Shown: positions 1-11,585, counted from the stretch's first letter. The stretch: DNA of 64,000 nucleotides from Rhodobacteraceae bacterium UBA6141 (GCA_002423245.1 DIVD01000026.1:23950-87949); one strand, 5' to 3'. The notes: generated from the sequence alone by a model not told the origin. Numbers and translations: made by a program.

Positions 1-216
1 CGGCCCTTCGCGGTGCTGGATGCGCATCTGGCCAGGGAGGGGCATCTGGTCGGGGGGCGCTTTACCGTGGCCGACATCAACACTGCGGAATGCGTGCGCT
101 ATGCGCAGTCCCATGCCGCGCTGCTGGCCGAGTTTCCGGCGCTGAAGGCCTGGCTCGAGGCCTGTCAGGCGCGGCCGGCCTTCAAGGCGATGTGGGCGGC
201 GCGGATGGCGGAGTAA
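1..216 (+). CDS. Glutathione S-transferase, C-terminal part (cut by window edge)
   Basis: The frame is open from base 1 to a TAA at 214-216 and gives 71 residues. The sequence reads like the all-alpha C-terminal domain of a glutathione S-transferase: GGRFTVADINTAE is the usual N-capping/hydrophobic-staple stretch after the long helix, followed by a helix with FPALKAWLEACQARPAFK, the standard ending of the family. The thioredoxin-fold N-terminal half with the glutathione site lies outside the window, so the subclass cannot be told. The gene ends 200 bp before parE on the same strand. Confidence 0.8.
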   Translation, partial: RPFAVLDAHLAREGHLVGGRFTVADINTAECVRYAQSHAALLAEFPALKAWLEACQARPAFKAMWAARMAE

Positions 217-416
217 GGCACGGGAACGCACGCGCGAGGCGCCAGCCGGACCTGCAGGCCGCCGCCCCCGCACGCAGGGGCCGGGCGCGCAAGGCTGCGG
301 CCCCCCTGCCCCCGTCCCCCGCCTCCCTTGCCGCGCCCGGTTGCGCATGGTCTAATCGCGCCCAACCATAACACCCGAGCAGCCCCCCAAACCCCGCTTA
401 GCGCAGACGAGGCCCC

Positions 417-2369
417 ATGAACGACCTGCTTTCCGGTCAGCCCGAAACCTATGACGCCTCCTCGATCGAGGTGCTGGAAGGGCTGGAGCCGGTGCGCAAG
501 CGCCCCGGCATGTATATCGGCGGCACGGACGAACGGGCGCTGCACCATCTGGTGGCCGAGGTGCTGGACAACTCGATGGACGAGGCGGTGGCGGGCCATG
601 CCAGCCGCATCGAGGTGGAGCTTCACGCCGACGGCGCGGTGACGGTGCGCGACAATGGCCGCGGGATTCCGGTCGATCCGCACCCCAAGTTTCCCGGCAA
701 GTCGGCGCTGGAGGTGATCCTGTGCACGCTTCATGCGGGCGGCAAGTTTTCCGGCAAGGCCTATCAGACCTCGGGCGGGCTGCACGGCGTCGGCGCCTCG
801 GTCGTCAACGCGCTGTCCGATCACATGCGCGTCGAGGTGGCGCGCAACCGCGAGCTTTACGTCCAGGAATTCGCGCGCGGGATCCCGCAAGGCCCGGTGC
901 AGAAGGTCGGCCCCGCCCCCAACCGGCGCGGCACAAGCGTGACCTTCCACCCCGATCCCGAGATCTTCGGCTCACTGCAGATGAAGCCCGGCCGGCTGCT
1001 GAAGATGGTGCGGTCAAAGGCCTATCTCTTTTCCGGGGTGGAAATCCGCTGGAAAAGCGCGATCGACGATGGCGAGACGCCGACCGAGGCGGTGTTCCAC
1101 TTTCCGGGCGGGCTGGCCGACTATCTTGCCGACCAGCTTGCCGGCAGCACCACCTATGCCGAGCGGCCCTTTGCCGGAAAGGTGCAGTTCCAGGAGAAGT
1201 TCGGCGTGCCGGGCAGCGCGGAATGGGCGATCAACTGGACGCCCGCGCGCGACGGTTTCCTGCAATCCTATTGCAACACCGTGCCCACGCCCGAGGGCGG
1301 CACCCATGAGGCGGGATTCTGGGCGGCGATCCTGAAGGGCATCCGCGCCTATGGCGAGCTGGTCAGGAACCGCAAGGCCGCCGACATCACCCGCGAGGAC
1401 ATGCTGGCGGGCGGCTGCGCGCTGATCTCGGTCTTCATCCGCGAGCCGCAATTCGTCGGCCAGACCAAGGACCGGCTGGCCACCGAGGAGGCCGCGAAAT
1501 GGGTCGAGGCGGCGGTGCGCGACCATTTCGACAACTGGCTGGCGGCGAACACCCGCGCGGCGGGGGCGATCCTCGATTTCCTCGTGCTGCGGGCCGAGGA
1601 ACGGCTGCGGCGCCGGCAGGAAAAGGAGACGCAGCGCAAGTCGGCGACCAGGAAGCTGCGCCTGCCCGGCAAGCTGGTGGACTGTTCCGCCGCCAACCGC
1701 GCGGGGACGGAGCTGTTCATCGTCGAGGGCGATTCCGCGGGCGGCAGCGCCAAGATGGCGCGAGACCGCACCCGGCAGGCGCTGCTGCCGCTGAGGGGCA
1801 AGATCCTCAACGTGCTGGGGGCCGCCAGCGCCAAGATGGGCGCGAACCAGGAAATCAACGACCTCTGCCAGGCGCTTGGCGTGTCGATGGGCACCCGCTT
1901 CAACGTCGATGACCTGCGCTATGACAAGATCATCATCATGACCGATGCCGATGTGGACGGGGCCCATATCGCCAGCCTGCTGATGACCTTCTTCTTCACC
2001 CAGATGCGCCCGATGATCGACAGGGGGCACCTCTACCTCGCCTGCCCGCCGCTCTACCGGCTGACGCAGGGCGCGCGGCGCGTCTATGTCTCGGACGATG
2101 CCGAGAAGGAAAAGGTGCTGGCCAAGGGCCTTGGCGGCAAGGGCAAGATCGACGTGCAACGCTTCAAGGGCCTTGGCGAGATGGACGCCAAGGACCTGAA
2201 GGACACCACGATGAACCCCGAGACCCGCAAGCTGATCCGCGTCAGCATCGACGACGAGACCGGCGGCGAGACCGGCGATCTGGTGGAACGGCTGATGGGC
2301 AAGAGGCCGGAGCTTCGGTTCCAGTATATCCAGCAGAATGCGCGCTTCGTGGAAGAGCTGGATGTGTGA
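417..2369 (+). CDS. parE: DNA topoisomerase IV subunit B
   Basis: ATPase subunit of topoisomerase IV, which partners ParC to decatenate daughter chromosomes. The 650 residues have full family length. The GHKL ATPase domain shows E48 in VAEVLDN, DNGRG at 79-83 and GGLHGVG at 120-126. The transducer carries PTPEGGTHE. The TOPRIM domain shows EGDSAGG from E437 and the metal-binding D510-A-D512-V-D514. It ends with the conserved FKGLGEMD region. The short linker and compact C-terminus favour ParE over GyrB. The ATG at 417 is just after a GAGG-like ribosome site. It is convergent with gatB. Confidence 0.95.
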   Translation: MNDLLSGQPETYDASSIEVLEGLEPVRKRPGMYIGGTDERALHHLVAEVLDNSMDEAVAGHASRIEVELHADGAVTVRDNGRGIPVDPHPKFPGKSALEVILCTLHAGGKFSGKAYQTSGGLHGVGASVVNALSDHMRVEVARNRELYVQEFARGIPQGPVQKVGPAPNRRGTSVTFHPDPEIFGSLQMKPGRLLKMVRSKAYLFSGVEIRWKSAIDDGETPTEAVFHFPGGLADYLADQLAGSTTYAERPFAGKVQFQEKFGVPGSAEWAINWTPARDGFLQSYCNTVPTPEGGTHEAGFWAAILKGIRAYGELVRNRKAADITREDMLAGGCALISVFIREPQFVGQTKDRLATEEAAKWVEAAVRDHFDNWLAANTRAAGAILDFLVLRAEERLRRRQEKETQRKSATRKLRLPGKLVDCSAANRAGTELFIVEGDSAGGSAKMARDRTRQALLPLRGKILNVLGAASAKMGANQEINDLCQALGVSMGTRFNVDDLRYDKIIIMTDADVDGAHIASLLMTFFFTQMRPMIDRGHLYLACPPLYRLTQGARRVYVSDDAEKEKVLAKGLGGKGKIDVQRFKGLGEMDAKDLKDTTMNPETRKLIRVSIDDETGGETGDLVERLMGKRPELRFQYIQQNARFVEELDV

Positions 2370-2432
2370 ACGGCGGCGCGGGGCGGTCGTTCCTGAACAG
2401 AGGCGGCGGCGGCCGGCGGCGCGGCGCGGCCG

Positions 2433-3959
2433 TTACAGGCCCAGCTTGCGCGCCACCATCTCGTTCACCACCGCCGGGTTGGCCTTGCCGCCGGTGGCCT
2501 TCAGCACCTGCCCGGTGAACCAGCCCGCGAGCTTGGCATTGGCGCGGGCCTTTTCCACCTGGGCGGGGTTGGCGGAGATGATCGCGTCCACCGCGGCCTC
2601 GATCGCGGCGGTATCCGTCACCTGCTTCATGCCGCGCGCGGCGGCGATCGCGGCAGGCTCGCCGCCTTCGGTCCAGAGGATCTCGAACAGGTCCTTGGCC
2701 ATCTTGCCGGAAATCTCGCCCGAGCCGATCAGGTCCAGCACGCCGCCAAGCTGCGCGGCGGAGACCGGGCTTTCGGCGATGGACAGCCCCTCCCTGTTCA
2801 GCCGCCCGAACAGCTCGTTGATCACCCAGTTGGCGGCGGTCTTGCCGTCGCGGCCCGTCGCCACCGCCTCGAAGAACACGGCATTCTCCTTTTCGGCGGT
2901 CAGCACAGAGGCGTCGTAATCGGTCAGCCCGAAATCGGCCATGTAGCGCGCCTTGCGCGCATCGGGCAGTTCCGGCATCGTCGCCGCGATGTCGTCAACC
3001 CAGGACTGCTCGATCTCCAGCGGCAGCAGGTCCGGGTCGGGGAAGTAGCGGTAGTCATGCGCCTCTTCCTTGGACCGCATCGAGCGGGTCTCGCCCCGGT
3101 CGGGGTCGTAGAGCCGGGTTTCCTGCACGACCGCGCCGCCATCCTCCAGAATCGCGATCTGGCGGCGGGCCTCGTAGTCGATGGCGGCCTGGATGAAGCG
3201 CAGCGAGTTCATGTTCTTGATCTCGCAGCGGGTGCCCAGATGGCTGAAATCCTGGCTTTCCTGATAGCGTTCATAGGCGCCGGGCCTGCAGACCGAGACG
3301 TTCACATCGGCGCGCAGGTTGCCGTTCTGCATGTTGCCATCGCAGGTGCCCAGATAGCGCAGGATCTGGCGCAGCTTGGCGACATAGGCGGCGGCTTCCT
3401 CCGGCCCGCGGATGTCGGGGCGCGAGACGATCTCCATCAGCGCGACGCCGGTGCGGTTGAGGTCCACGAAGCTCATGTTCGGGTCCATGTCGTGAATGGA
3501 CTTGCCCGCGTCCTGCTCCAGATGGATGCGCTCGATCCGCACGCGGCGGGCGAGCGTCCGGCCATCGGGGGCGGCGCCCATGTCCACGATCACCTCGCCC
3601 TCGCCGACGATGGGGTGATAGAGCTGGCTGATCTGGTAGCCCTGCGGCAGATCGGGGTAGAAATAGTTCTTGCGGTCGAAGGCTGACAGCAGGTTGATCT
3701 GTGCCTTCAGTCCCAGCCCGGTGCGCACCGCCTGCGCCACGCAGAACTCGTTCAGCACCGGCAGCATCCCCGGCATCGCGGCATCGACGAAGGCGACATT
3801 GGCGTTGGGTTCGGCGCCGAAGCGGGTCGAGGCGCCCGAGAACAGCTTGGCGTTCGAGGCGACCTGCGCATGCACCTCCATGCCGATGACCAGTTCCCAG
3901 TCGCCCCTGACGCCGGCGATCACCCTGGGGGCGGGGGCGGTAAAGGACAGGTCGAGCAT
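2433..3959 (-). CDS. gatB: Asp/Glu-tRNA(Asn/Gln) amidotransferase subunit B
   Basis: GatB of the GatCAB complex, which converts misacylated Glu-tRNA(Gln) (and Asp-tRNA(Asn)) to the amidated form. The 508 residues start with [13 protein letters not shown] at about residue 21, the hallmark of the family, and contain the kinase-like core with the [10 protein letters not shown] segment. The C-terminal third is the helical plus YqeY-like tail that contacts tRNA. The chosen ATG has GTGAGG eight bases upstream. gatA and gatC are not adjacent, which is common. It stands alone and is convergent with parE. Confidence 0.95.
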   Translation of the reverse strand: MLDLSFTAPAPRVIAGVRGDWELVIGMEVHAQVASNAKLFSGASTRFGAEPNANVAFVDAAMPGMLPVLNEFCVAQAVRTGLGLKAQINLLSAFDRKNYFYPDLPQGYQISQLYHPIVGEGEVIVDMGAAPDGRTLARRVRIERIHLEQDAGKSIHDMDPNMSFVDLNRTGVALMEIVSRPDIRGPEEAAAYVAKLRQILRYLGTCDGNMQNGNLRADVNVSVCRPGAYERYQESQDFSHLGTRCEIKNMNSLRFIQAAIDYEARRQIAILEDGGAVVQETRLYDPDRGETRSMRSKEEAHDYRYFPDPDLLPLEIEQSWVDDIAATMPELPDARKARYMADFGLTDYDASVLTAEKENAVFFEAVATGRDGKTAANWVINELFGRLNREGLSIAESPVSAAQLGGVLDLIGSGEISGKMAKDLFEILWTEGGEPAAIAAARGMKQVTDTAAIEAAVDAIISANPAQVEKARANAKLAGWFTGQVLKATGGKANPAVVNEMVARKLGL

Positions 3960-4010
3960 GGCGGCGGCCTCACATCTGCAGTCGCGCCTTCATACGGCGC
4001 GGGGCGCAGG

Positions 4011-4061
4011 CGGGCAAGGGTCGAGGGCGGGCAAGGGTCGAGGGCGGGCAAGGGTCGAGGG
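4011..4061. repeat. 17-bp tandem repeat, three perfect copies
   Basis: Three identical head-to-tail 17-bp units (4011-4027, 4028-4044, 4045-4061) of the form CGGGCAAGGGTCGAGGG lie in the gap between the start of gatB and the transglycosylase-like lipoprotein gene. They are purine-rich on the plus strand. No protein or RNA function is apparent. Perfect identity suggests recent slippage, so copy number may vary between strains. Confidence 0.9.
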
Positions 4062-4300
4062 CGGCGCGGTTCGCCGCTGCCGGGTCATCCGCGCGGGGGC
4101 CCGGCGGCGCGCGCGGGCCGCGCACGAATCGGTTTGGAAAGCGCTGACGCGACATGTCGGGTTTGCGACACCTTGCGCAGGTTTTCGCCGAGGCGGCGAG
4201 GAATCGCCTAGGCGGTTTTCCGCGAATTGTGCCGGCAGGGGGTTTGCGGGCAAAACGGCCGTCGCCGGATGCCTGGGTCCGGTGCCACTGTCTGGAACCG

Positions 4301-4915
4301 ATGACACCGTTTCGCCTTCCCCGTCCGCTTGCGCTCTGCGCGCTTGTCCTCCTTGCCGCCTGCGTCCAGCCCGCCGAGGCGCCCGCCACCGCGCCGGCCA
4401 CCCGCTGGGACCACCGCCCCGAGGCGTTGAAATGGACCAGGGCGACGCTGACGGCGCTGGAAACCGACGGGGCCGTGCTGTCCACCACCGTGCCTGCCGA
4501 CATCGCCACCTTCTGCCCCGGCTACGCCACCGCCTCGCTGGAAGAGCGCGAGGCCTTCTGGGTCGGGATGCTGTCGGCGCTGGCGAAACATGAAAGCACC
4601 TGGAACCCGCAGGCAAGCGGCGGCGGCGGCAGATGGCTGGGCCTGCTGCAGATCGCGCCGGACACCGCGCGGGCCTACGATTGCGAGGCAAGCTCGGCCT
4701 CCGAGCTGAAGAACGGGGCGGCCAACCTTGCCTGCGCGGTGAAGATCGCGGCGCGGCAGGTCGGGCGCGACGGGGCCATCGCGTCGAACGGGTCGGGCGC
4801 CTGGGCCGGGCTTGCGCGCGACTGGGCGCCGATGCGGTCCCCGGCCAAGGTTGCGGAAATGGCGGCCTGGACGCGGGTGCAGCCCTATTGCCGGGCGAAA
4901 TCCTCGCGCACCTGA
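4301..4915 (+). CDS. Lipoprotein with lytic transglycosylase (SLT-like) domain
   Basis: Predicted outer-membrane or periplasmic lipoprotein of 204 residues that probably binds or cuts peptidoglycan. A hydrophobic signal ends in the lipobox LAAC at C21. The following domain has the lysozyme-like pattern: the candidate catalytic Glu98 in AKHESTW, then a G-L-L-Q-I segment at 114-118 matching the usual GLxQI of SLT domains. The ATG at 4301 is preferred over upstream in-frame starts because it places the signal peptide at the N-terminus and follows GGAACCG. The domain is small and divergent, so activity is inferred. Confidence 0.72.
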   Translation: MTPFRLPRPLALCALVLLAACVQPAEAPATAPATRWDHRPEALKWTRATLTALETDGAVLSTTVPADIATFCPGYATASLEEREAFWVGMLSALAKHESTWNPQASGGGGRWLGLLQIAPDTARAYDCEASSASELKNGAANLACAVKIAARQVGRDGAIASNGSGAWAGLARDWAPMRSPAKVAEMAAWTRVQPYCRAKSSRT

Positions 4916-4967
4916 TCCATCTGCGGGTGCCCGAGCCATCTGCGGGTAATCTGCGGGTAAAGGTGAG

Positions 4968-5849
4968 TCAGCCGCGGATCACTGCCGCGCGCCGCTTCGG
5001 CAGCAGCTTGCGCGTCGCCTCGATCATGGAGATTCCGCGCCCGTCCGGCTGGCCGAGCGCCAGCGTTTCCGCCTTCAGCATCTCGATCCCCTCGGCCGAT
5101 GTCTCGGGCAGACGCTCTGGCGGGATCGGGCGGCCGACCGTCACCCGGTAGGGCTGGCGGGCCTTGTTCAGCATCTCGTGGAACAGGGTGATGTCGCGCA
5201 GGGTGGGGTGGATCATGTCGAAGAGGTAGAACAGCGCCGAGTTGCGGGCGCGGATGTTCAGCGGAATCACCGGGATCTCGAACTTGCGGGCGATCATCGC
5301 TGCGGACGGCATCCATTCGCGTTCATAGAGCCGCAGTCCCCGGCGCTTTGCCAGCCGGCCCGAGGGGAAGATCACCCCCAGCCGCCCCTGCTCCAGCGCG
5401 GCACGGGTCAGCGTCATCGTCTCGCGCGTCTTGGAGAGGCTGCGCTTTTCCAGCCGCCATTCGACCGGCAGGATCAGGCTCTGCATCTGCGGCAGGATGC
5501 GCAGGATGTCGGAATTGGCATAGATGAACAGATCGGGCCGCACCTCCTGCAGCAGCGACCACAGGATGATGCCGTCCGCGATTCCGGTGGGATGGTTCGC
5601 CACCACCATCGCCGGTCCGTTGCGCGGGATGTTGTCGAGCCCCTGCACCTGAACGTCGCGCGCGATGATCTGCGCCATCGTGCCCATGATGCGTTCCGTC
5701 GATTCATGTTCGACGGCGGTACCGATGGCGACGGTCTTCGGATAGCCCAGCAGGCGGGTCAGCAGATGCCGCGCGATGGTATGATGCAGGCGCCCGGTGA
5801 ACAGCCAGGGCGCGCGCTCCGCAATCAGAGGGTCGATCTTGTCCTGCAT
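4968..5849 (-). CDS. Lysophospholipid/ornithine-lipid type acyltransferase (PlsC superfamily)
   Basis: Likely transfers an acyl chain to a lysolipid at the inner membrane. The 293-residue protein carries NHPTGIAD (85-92), the HPTG variant of the acyltransferase box found in hemolysin-like/OlsA-type relatives, and FPSGRLAK (161-168), equivalent to the FPEG motif. No clear transmembrane helix is seen. The ATG at 5849 was chosen because the upstream extension to 6134 is low-complexity. The substrate (lyso-ornithine lipid versus lysophosphatidate) cannot be decided from the sequence. It is a single gene, between the transglycosylase lipoprotein and pepN. Confidence 0.8.
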   Translation of the reverse strand: MQDKIDPLIAERAPWLFTGRLHHTIARHLLTRLLGYPKTVAIGTAVEHESTERIMGTMAQIIARDVQVQGLDNIPRNGPAMVVANHPTGIADGIILWSLLQEVRPDLFIYANSDILRILPQMQSLILPVEWRLEKRSLSKTRETMTLTRAALEQGRLGVIFPSGRLAKRRGLRLYEREWMPSAAMIARKFEIPVIPLNIRARNSALFYLFDMIHPTLRDITLFHEMLNKARQPYRVTVGRPIPPERLPETSAEGIEMLKAETLALGQPDGRGISMIEATRKLLPKRRAAVIRG

Positions 5850-6015
5850 GGTGCACTCCGAACACAGGGTGATAACAGGAATATGACAGGTCGGTTCCCT
5901 GCGCCAGTGGGGCCGATGCCCGCAGGCGCAGTCGGCGGAACCCCGCCACGGGCGCAAAACGGGGGCCGGGGCATGTCGGGGCATGTCGCCCGGGCCGGTC
6001 GGCTGCCGGCCCGGC

Positions 6016-8640
6016 TCACGCGCCCCCGGCGGCAAGGATGCGCCCCACCATCTCGGCGGTGTCGCGGCTGAGGCCGGGGCGGGATGCGATCCGCCGCAGG
6101 GCCGCCTGCGCCATCGCCCTGCGGTCGGCGTCATAGCGCGTCCAGGTCTCGAAGGCGGTGCTCATCCGCGCGGTCGTCTGCGGGTTCACCGCGTCGAGCC
6201 GGATCAGCCAGTCCGCCAGCAGGTTGTAGCCCGCGCCCGAGGGGTGGTGGAAGCCGGCGTGGTTTTCCGGCAACGCGCCCATGACCGAGCGGAAGCGGTT
6301 GGGGTTCTTCCACTCGAAATCCGGGCGCCGGGTCAGCGCGCCCGCCACATCGGCGAGCCGGTCCGGCGCGGCATGCAGCACCTGCACCATGAACCACTTG
6401 TCGATCACCAGCCGGTTGCCCTGCCAGCGGCGGTGGAAGGCGGCCAGTTCGGGCTCGCCGCGCCCGGCATCGAGCAGGCAGGACAGCGCGCCAAGGCTTT
6501 CGGTCATGTTGTCGGCGCCGGCATGGAGGCGGGCGGCGGCCTCGCCGCCATCGAGCCGGGTCAGCAGGCCGAGGCAGGCCAGCCGCAGCGCGCGGCGCCC
6601 GGCCGCGGCGGCGCCGGGGCTGAACGGGCCGCTCTCGGCAAGCTCGCCGATCATGCCCGGCAGCACCGGCTCCAGCCGCCGGGCCAGTGCCAGTTGCAGG
6701 CGGCGGCGCGCGGCGTGGATCGCATCGGGGTCCGGCACCATGCCGCCCGCGTGCAGCGTCTGCGCCATGTCATCCTCGGCCGGCAGTTGCAGGCAGAGCG
6801 CGCGGAACGCGGGGTCGAGCGTCTCGTCGCGCAGCACCGCCTCGATCCCGGCCAGCAGCTCGGGCGCAGGCTCCGCCCCCTCTGCCACCATCCGCGCCAG
6901 CACCTCCTTGGCGAGCCCGCGGCCCGCCTCCCAGCGGTTCACCGGGTCGGTGTCATGCGCGAGCAGGAAGGCGCGCTCGTCGGGGGGCGCCGCGCGCTCC
7001 AGCACCACGGGCGCCGAAAAGCCGCGCAGGATCGAGGGCACCGGCCGCGCCGCCAGCCCCTCGAAGCGAAAGCTCTGCTCGGCTTGCGTCATCTCCAGCA
7101 CGGTCGTCGGCAGCACCTCGTCGCCATTGGGGTTCAGAAGGCCAAGCGCGATCGGGATCACCCGCGGCGGCTTGTCCGGCTGGCCGGGGGTGGGAGGCGT
7201 CTCCTGGCGGAAGGTCAGGGTATAGGTGCCGTCCTGCCAGTCGTCCCGGGCCATCAGCCGGGGGGTGCCGGCATCGGTGTACCAGCGCCTGAACTGGGCA
7301 AGATCACGGCCCGTCGCATCCTCGAACACCTTCAGCCAGTCCTCGACCGTCGCCGCATCCCCGTCATGCCGGTCGAAATAGAGCTGGAGCGCGTCCCGGT
7401 AACCCTCATCCCCCACCAGCAGCCGGAGCATCCCGATCAGCTCGGCGCCCTTTTCGTAGATCGTGGCGGTGTAGAAGTTGTTGATCTCGACATAGCGGTC
7501 GGGGCGCACCGGGTGCGCAAGCGGCCCCATGTCCTCGCGGAACTGGCGGGTGCGCAGCGTCAGCACATCCTCGATCCGCTTCACCGGGGCAGAGCGCATG
7601 TCGAACATGAACTGCTGGTCGCGAAAGACGGTCAGCCCCTCCTTCAGGCACAACTGGAACCAGTCGCGGCAGGTGATGCGGTTGCCGGTCCAGTTGTGGA
7701 AGTACTCATGCGCGATCACCCGCTCTATCCCTTCGTAATCGCGGTCCGTCGCGGCATCGGCGCTGGCGAGCACCAGCCTGGAGTTGAAGATGTTCAGCCC
7801 CTTGTTCTCCATCGCGCCCATGTTGAAATCATCGACGGCGACGATGTTGAACACGTCGAGGTCGTATTCGCGGCCATAGGCCCGTTCGTCCCAGGCCATC
7901 GCGCGTTGCAGCGCGTCCATCGCAAAGGCGCAGCGGCCCTCGTCCCCGGCGCGGACCCAGATGTTCAGGTCCACCTCGCGGCCCGACCGGGTGGTGAAGC
8001 CGCCCGAATGGGCGACCAGATCGCCCGCGACCAGCGCGAAGAGGTAGGAAGGCTTCGGCCAGGGATCGACCCATTCCGCCCATCCCGGCCCCGAGCCGGC
8101 CGGGTTGCCGTTCGACAACAGCACCGGCATGTCCGATTCGATCCGCACCCGGAAGCGGGCCATCACATCGGGACGGTCGGGGTAGAAGGTGATCTTGCGA
8201 AAGCCCTCCGCCTCGCATTGCGTGCAGTAGATGCCGCCCGACATGTAAAGCCCCTCCAGCGCGGTATTGGCCTCGGGGGCGATCTCCACCTCGGCCTCCA
8301 GCGTGAAGGGGCCCGCGGGCAGGCGCGCGGCGGGGATGGTCAGGCCCTCGGCGTCGCGGGTGACATCGGCCCCGGTCAGCGCCGTGCCGTCCAGCGCGAG
8401 CGAGATCAGCGTCAGGCTCTCGCCCTGCAGGCGCAGCGGCTGGCCGGGGGTGACCGGCTCCAGCGACAGGCGCGACAGCACGCGGGTGCGCGTCGGGTGC
8501 AGCCGGAAGGTCAGCGCCACCTCTGGCAGCCTGAACGGGAAGGGCGTGTAATCGGCCAGCAGGGTGGGACGCGGGGCGGCGGTTTCGGCAGTCGTGGCTT
8601 CGGCAGTCACGGCATCGGGGGTCACGGCATCAGGGATCAC
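6016..8640 (-). CDS. pepN: Aminopeptidase N (M1 family)
   Basis: Zinc aminopeptidase that trims N-terminal residues from cytoplasmic peptides. The 874 residues match the usual length of proteobacterial PepN. GAMENKG at 275-281 is the exopeptidase substrate motif; H311-E-Y-F-H315 with E334 forms the HExxH-x18-E zinc site. The first 25 residues are a short repetitive Ala/Thr/Val tract ([20 protein letters not shown]) encoded by near-repeats at about 8580-8640, unlike the rest of the protein, so the true start could lie slightly downstream. It is divergent from glcB with 182 bp between them. Confidence 0.95.
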   Translation of the reverse strand: MIPDAVTPDAVTAEATTAETAAPRPTLLADYTPFPFRLPEVALTFRLHPTRTRVLSRLSLEPVTPGQPLRLQGESLTLISLALDGTALTGADVTRDAEGLTIPAARLPAGPFTLEAEVEIAPEANTALEGLYMSGGIYCTQCEAEGFRKITFYPDRPDVMARFRVRIESDMPVLLSNGNPAGSGPGWAEWVDPWPKPSYLFALVAGDLVAHSGGFTTRSGREVDLNIWVRAGDEGRCAFAMDALQRAMAWDERAYGREYDLDVFNIVAVDDFNMGAMENKGLNIFNSRLVLASADAATDRDYEGIERVIAHEYFHNWTGNRITCRDWFQLCLKEGLTVFRDQQFMFDMRSAPVKRIEDVLTLRTRQFREDMGPLAHPVRPDRYVEINNFYTATIYEKGAELIGMLRLLVGDEGYRDALQLYFDRHDGDAATVEDWLKVFEDATGRDLAQFRRWYTDAGTPRLMARDDWQDGTYTLTFRQETPPTPGQPDKPPRVIPIALGLLNPNGDEVLPTTVLEMTQAEQSFRFEGLAARPVPSILRGFSAPVVLERAAPPDERAFLLAHDTDPVNRWEAGRGLAKEVLARMVAEGAEPAPELLAGIEAVLRDETLDPAFRALCLQLPAEDDMAQTLHAGGMVPDPDAIHAARRRLQLALARRLEPVLPGMIGELAESGPFSPGAAAAGRRALRLACLGLLTRLDGGEAAARLHAGADNMTESLGALSCLLDAGRGEPELAAFHRRWQGNRLVIDKWFMVQVLHAAPDRLADVAGALTRRPDFEWKNPNRFRSVMGALPENHAGFHHPSGAGYNLLADWLIRLDAVNPQTTARMSTAFETWTRYDADRRAMAQAALRRIASRPGLSRDTAEMVGRILAAGGA

Positions 8641-8822
8641 GGCGGCGCATCCTTCCGGGGGAAAGCTGGGAACCTGCGGAACCTAGGCCGCCACGGGGCG
8701 GGGTTCAACCGCAGGCGGGGCGGGGTGCCGCCCGAAGGGCCTCGCCGCGCGGGCTGCAAACTTGCGAAGCGCCGGCGGCTCGCCTAATGCTGGCGGTACT
8801 GGCAGGATGCGAGGGAGACCCC

Positions 8823-10985
8823 ATGAGCGAACGCGTGGACCGTCACGGCCTGCAGGTCGATACCGCGCTGGCCGATTTCATCGAAACGGCGGCGCTGCCC
8901 GGCACCGGGGTGGATCCGGCGGCGTTCTGGGCGGGATTCTCGGCGCTGATCCATGATCTGGGCCCCAAGAACCGCGCGCTGCTGGACCGGCGCGAGGATC
9001 TGCAAAAGCAGATCGACGCCTGGCACATCGCCCGGCGCGGCCAGCCGCATGACGCCGCCGCCTACACCGCATTCCTGCGCGAGATCGGCTATCTGCTGCC
9101 CGAGGGCCCGGAGTTCCGCATCGCGACCCGGAACACCGACCCCGAGATCGCGACGCTGGCCGGCCCGCAGCTTGTCGTGCCGATCACCAATGCCCGCTAT
9201 GCGCTGAACGCCGCGAATGCGCGCTGGGGCAGCCTTTACGATGCGCTTTACGGCACCGATGCGCTTGGCGATGCGCCGCAGGGCAAGGGCTATGACGCGG
9301 GCCGCGGCGCGCGGGTGATCGCCTGGGCGAAGGGCTTTCTCGATCAGGCGGCGCCGCTGGCCGGCGCGTCCTGGACCGAGGCCGGGGGTCTTGCGATCCG
9401 CGATGGCAGGCTGTCGGTGCGGCTGGCAGGCGGCGAGACCGGGCTTTCGGACCCCTCGCACTTCGCGGGCCATGCCGGCGAGGCGGGCGCACCGGCGCAG
9501 GTGCTGCTGCGGCATAACGGGCTGCATGTCAGGATCCTGATCGACCCCGCCAGCCCGATCGGCGCGACTGACCCGGCGGGCATCGCCGACATGTGGCTGG
9601 AATCGGCCCTCTCCTCGATCATGGATTGCGAGGATTCGGTCGCCTGCGTCGATGCCGAGGACAAGGTGCTGGCCTATTCCAACTGGCTGGGCCTGATGAA
9701 GGGCGACCTTTGCGAGACCTTCGAGAAGGGCGGCGAGACGCTGACCCGGCGGCTGAACCCCGATCTCGACTACACCGCGCCCGATGGCTCCCGCCTCACG
9801 CTCAAGGGCCGCGCGCTGATGCTGGTGCGCAATGTCGGCCACCTGATGACCACCCCCGCCATCCATGACCGCGAGGGCCACGAGGCGGGCGAGGGGCTGA
9901 TGGACGCGATGGTCAGCGTGCTGATCGCCATGCACGACCTGAAGAAGACCGAAGGCCCGCGCAATTCGGTCTGCGGCGCGGTCTATGTGGTCAAGCCCAA
10001 GATGCACGGCCCCGAGGAGGTCGCCTTCGCGGACGAGATCTTCACCCGCGTCGAAGCGGTGCTCGGCCTGCCCGCGAATACCGTCAAGCTCGGCATCATG
10101 GACGAGGAGCGGCGCACCAGCGTCAACCTCAGGGAATGCATCCGCGCGGCGATGCACCGGGTGGCGTTCATCAATACCGGCTTTCTCGACCGGACGGGGG
10201 ACGAGATCCACACCTCGATGGAAGCGGGCCCGATGGTGCGCAAGGGCGAGATGAAGACGCAGCCCTGGATGCTGGCCTACGAGGACCGCAACGTGGATAT
10301 CGGCCTTGCCTGCGGCCTGCCGGGCCGGGCGCAGATCGGCAAGGGCATGTGGGCCGCGCCCGACCTGATGGCGGCGATGCTGGACCAGAAGATCGGCCAC
10401 CCGATGGCGGGCGCAAGCTGCGCCTGGGTTCCCAGCCCGACGGCGGCGACGCTGCACGCGGTGCATTACCACAAGGTCGATGTCTTCGCCCGGCAGGCCG
10501 AGATCGCGGCGATGAACCGGCCGGCGCGGCTGGACGATCTGCTGACGCTGCCCCTGGCGGCGGGGCGCAACTACCCGGATGCCGAGATCCGCGACGAGAT
10601 CGAGAACAACTGCCAGGGCATCCTCGGCTATGTCGTCCGCTGGGTCGATCAGGGCATCGGCTGTTCCAAGGTGCCCGACATTCACGACGTGGCGCTGATG
10701 GAAGACCGCGCCACCTGCCGCATCTCGGCGCAGGCGGTGGCGAACTGGCTGGCGCATGGCGTGGTGTCGCAAGCGCAGGTGATGGACGCCTTGCGCAAGA
10801 TGGCGGCGGTGGTGGACCGGCAGAACGCGGGCGATCCGGCCTATCGGCCGATGGCGCCCGAGTTCAGCGGCTATGCCTTCCAGGCGGCCTGCGATCTGGT
10901 GTTTCTGGGCAATGTGCAGCCTTCGGGCTACACCGAGCCGGTGCTGCATTCCCGGCGTGCCAAGGTCAAGGGAGCCGCGACATGA
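8823..10985 (+). CDS. glcB: Malate synthase G
   Basis: Condenses glyoxylate with acetyl-CoA to malate, allowing growth on glycolate and C2 compounds. The 720 residues are the normal size of the G isoform, which has an extra N-terminal clasp and inserted beta domain compared with AceB. The ATG at 8823 follows a GAGGGA ribosome site. Conserved stretches include [17 protein letters not shown] and the [20 protein letters not shown] region around the active site. It overlaps the next gene by ATGA, so the two are translationally coupled. Confidence 0.95.
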   Translation: MSERVDRHGLQVDTALADFIETAALPGTGVDPAAFWAGFSALIHDLGPKNRALLDRREDLQKQIDAWHIARRGQPHDAAAYTAFLREIGYLLPEGPEFRIATRNTDPEIATLAGPQLVVPITNARYALNAANARWGSLYDALYGTDALGDAPQGKGYDAGRGARVIAWAKGFLDQAAPLAGASWTEAGGLAIRDGRLSVRLAGGETGLSDPSHFAGHAGEAGAPAQVLLRHNGLHVRILIDPASPIGATDPAGIADMWLESALSSIMDCEDSVACVDAEDKVLAYSNWLGLMKGDLCETFEKGGETLTRRLNPDLDYTAPDGSRLTLKGRALMLVRNVGHLMTTPAIHDREGHEAGEGLMDAMVSVLIAMHDLKKTEGPRNSVCGAVYVVKPKMHGPEEVAFADEIFTRVEAVLGLPANTVKLGIMDEERRTSVNLRECIRAAMHRVAFINTGFLDRTGDEIHTSMEAGPMVRKGEMKTQPWMLAYEDRNVDIGLACGLPGRAQIGKGMWAAPDLMAAMLDQKIGHPMAGASCAWVPSPTAATLHAVHYHKVDVFARQAEIAAMNRPARLDDLLTLPLAAGRNYPDAEIRDEIENNCQGILGYVVRWVDQGIGCSKVPDIHDVALMEDRATCRISAQAVANWLAHGVVSQAQVMDALRKMAAVVDRQNAGDPAYRPMAPEFSGYAFQAACDLVFLGNVQPSGYTEPVLHSRRAKVKGAAT

Positions 10986-11407
10986 GCCTGACACTGACGG
11001 CCGCGCGGCGGATCATCAACGTGGCGATGGACACGGGCGCCGAGCATGGCTGGAAGCCGCTGTCGGCGGTGGTGCTGGATGCGGGCGGGCATGTGCTGTC
11101 CTTCGACCGCGCCGATGGCGCCAGCCCCGGCCGGTTCGAGATTGCCCGCGCCAAGGCCTATGGTGCGGTGATGCTGGGCATGGGCGGATCGGCGCAGATG
11201 GCACGGGCCGAATCGCAGGCCTATTTCATGACGTCGGTGAACGGCATCTTCGGCGGCCGGGTGCTGCCGGTGCCGGGGGGCGTGCTGATCCGCGGGCCCG
11301 AAGGCACGGTGATCGGCGCGGTTGGCGTGACAGGCGACACATCCGACAATGACGCGGCGGCGGCGGTGGCCGGCATCCGCGCGGCCGGCTTCGTGCCCGA
11401 AGCCTGA
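10982..11407 (+). CDS. GlcG/HbpS-like (DUF336) protein
   Basis: Small 141-residue protein of the GlcG/HbpS (DUF336) family, whose members bind haem or occur in glycolate operons; the biochemical role of GlcG itself is not settled. Family features seen are the [12 protein letters not shown] start, [13 protein letters not shown], the central ARAKAYGAV helix and the Gly-rich C-terminal part [13 protein letters not shown]. Its start codon overlaps the glcB stop codon (ATGA), which ties it to glyoxylate metabolism. No signal peptide is visible. Confidence 0.82.
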   Translation: MSLTLTAARRIINVAMDTGAEHGWKPLSAVVLDAGGHVLSFDRADGASPGRFEIARAKAYGAVMLGMGGSAQMARAESQAYFMTSVNGIFGGRVLPVPGGVLIRGPEGTVIGAVGVTGDTSDNDAAAAVAGIRAAGFVPEA

Positions 11408-11585
11408 CCCGCGGCGCCGGCGCGCAGGCGCGCGCCGCCGCGCGCTGATCCGGGGGGCGCCGGATCTGCCCATATGCCGGGCATCTGCCGTGATGCGCGC
11501 CAGGCTGTGCAGGACGGCCCTTCCCCCGCGGCTGCTCTGCGCCTATCTTTCCAGCCATGCGACAGACATGCAGGAAGGAAGCGCC

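Noticed and set aside
165..950. Long minus-strand frame over parE and similar frames opposite gatB, pepN, glcB, phaC and cobT
   Set aside because: High GC at third positions makes long antisense frames; none has family motifs, and the sense genes are secure.
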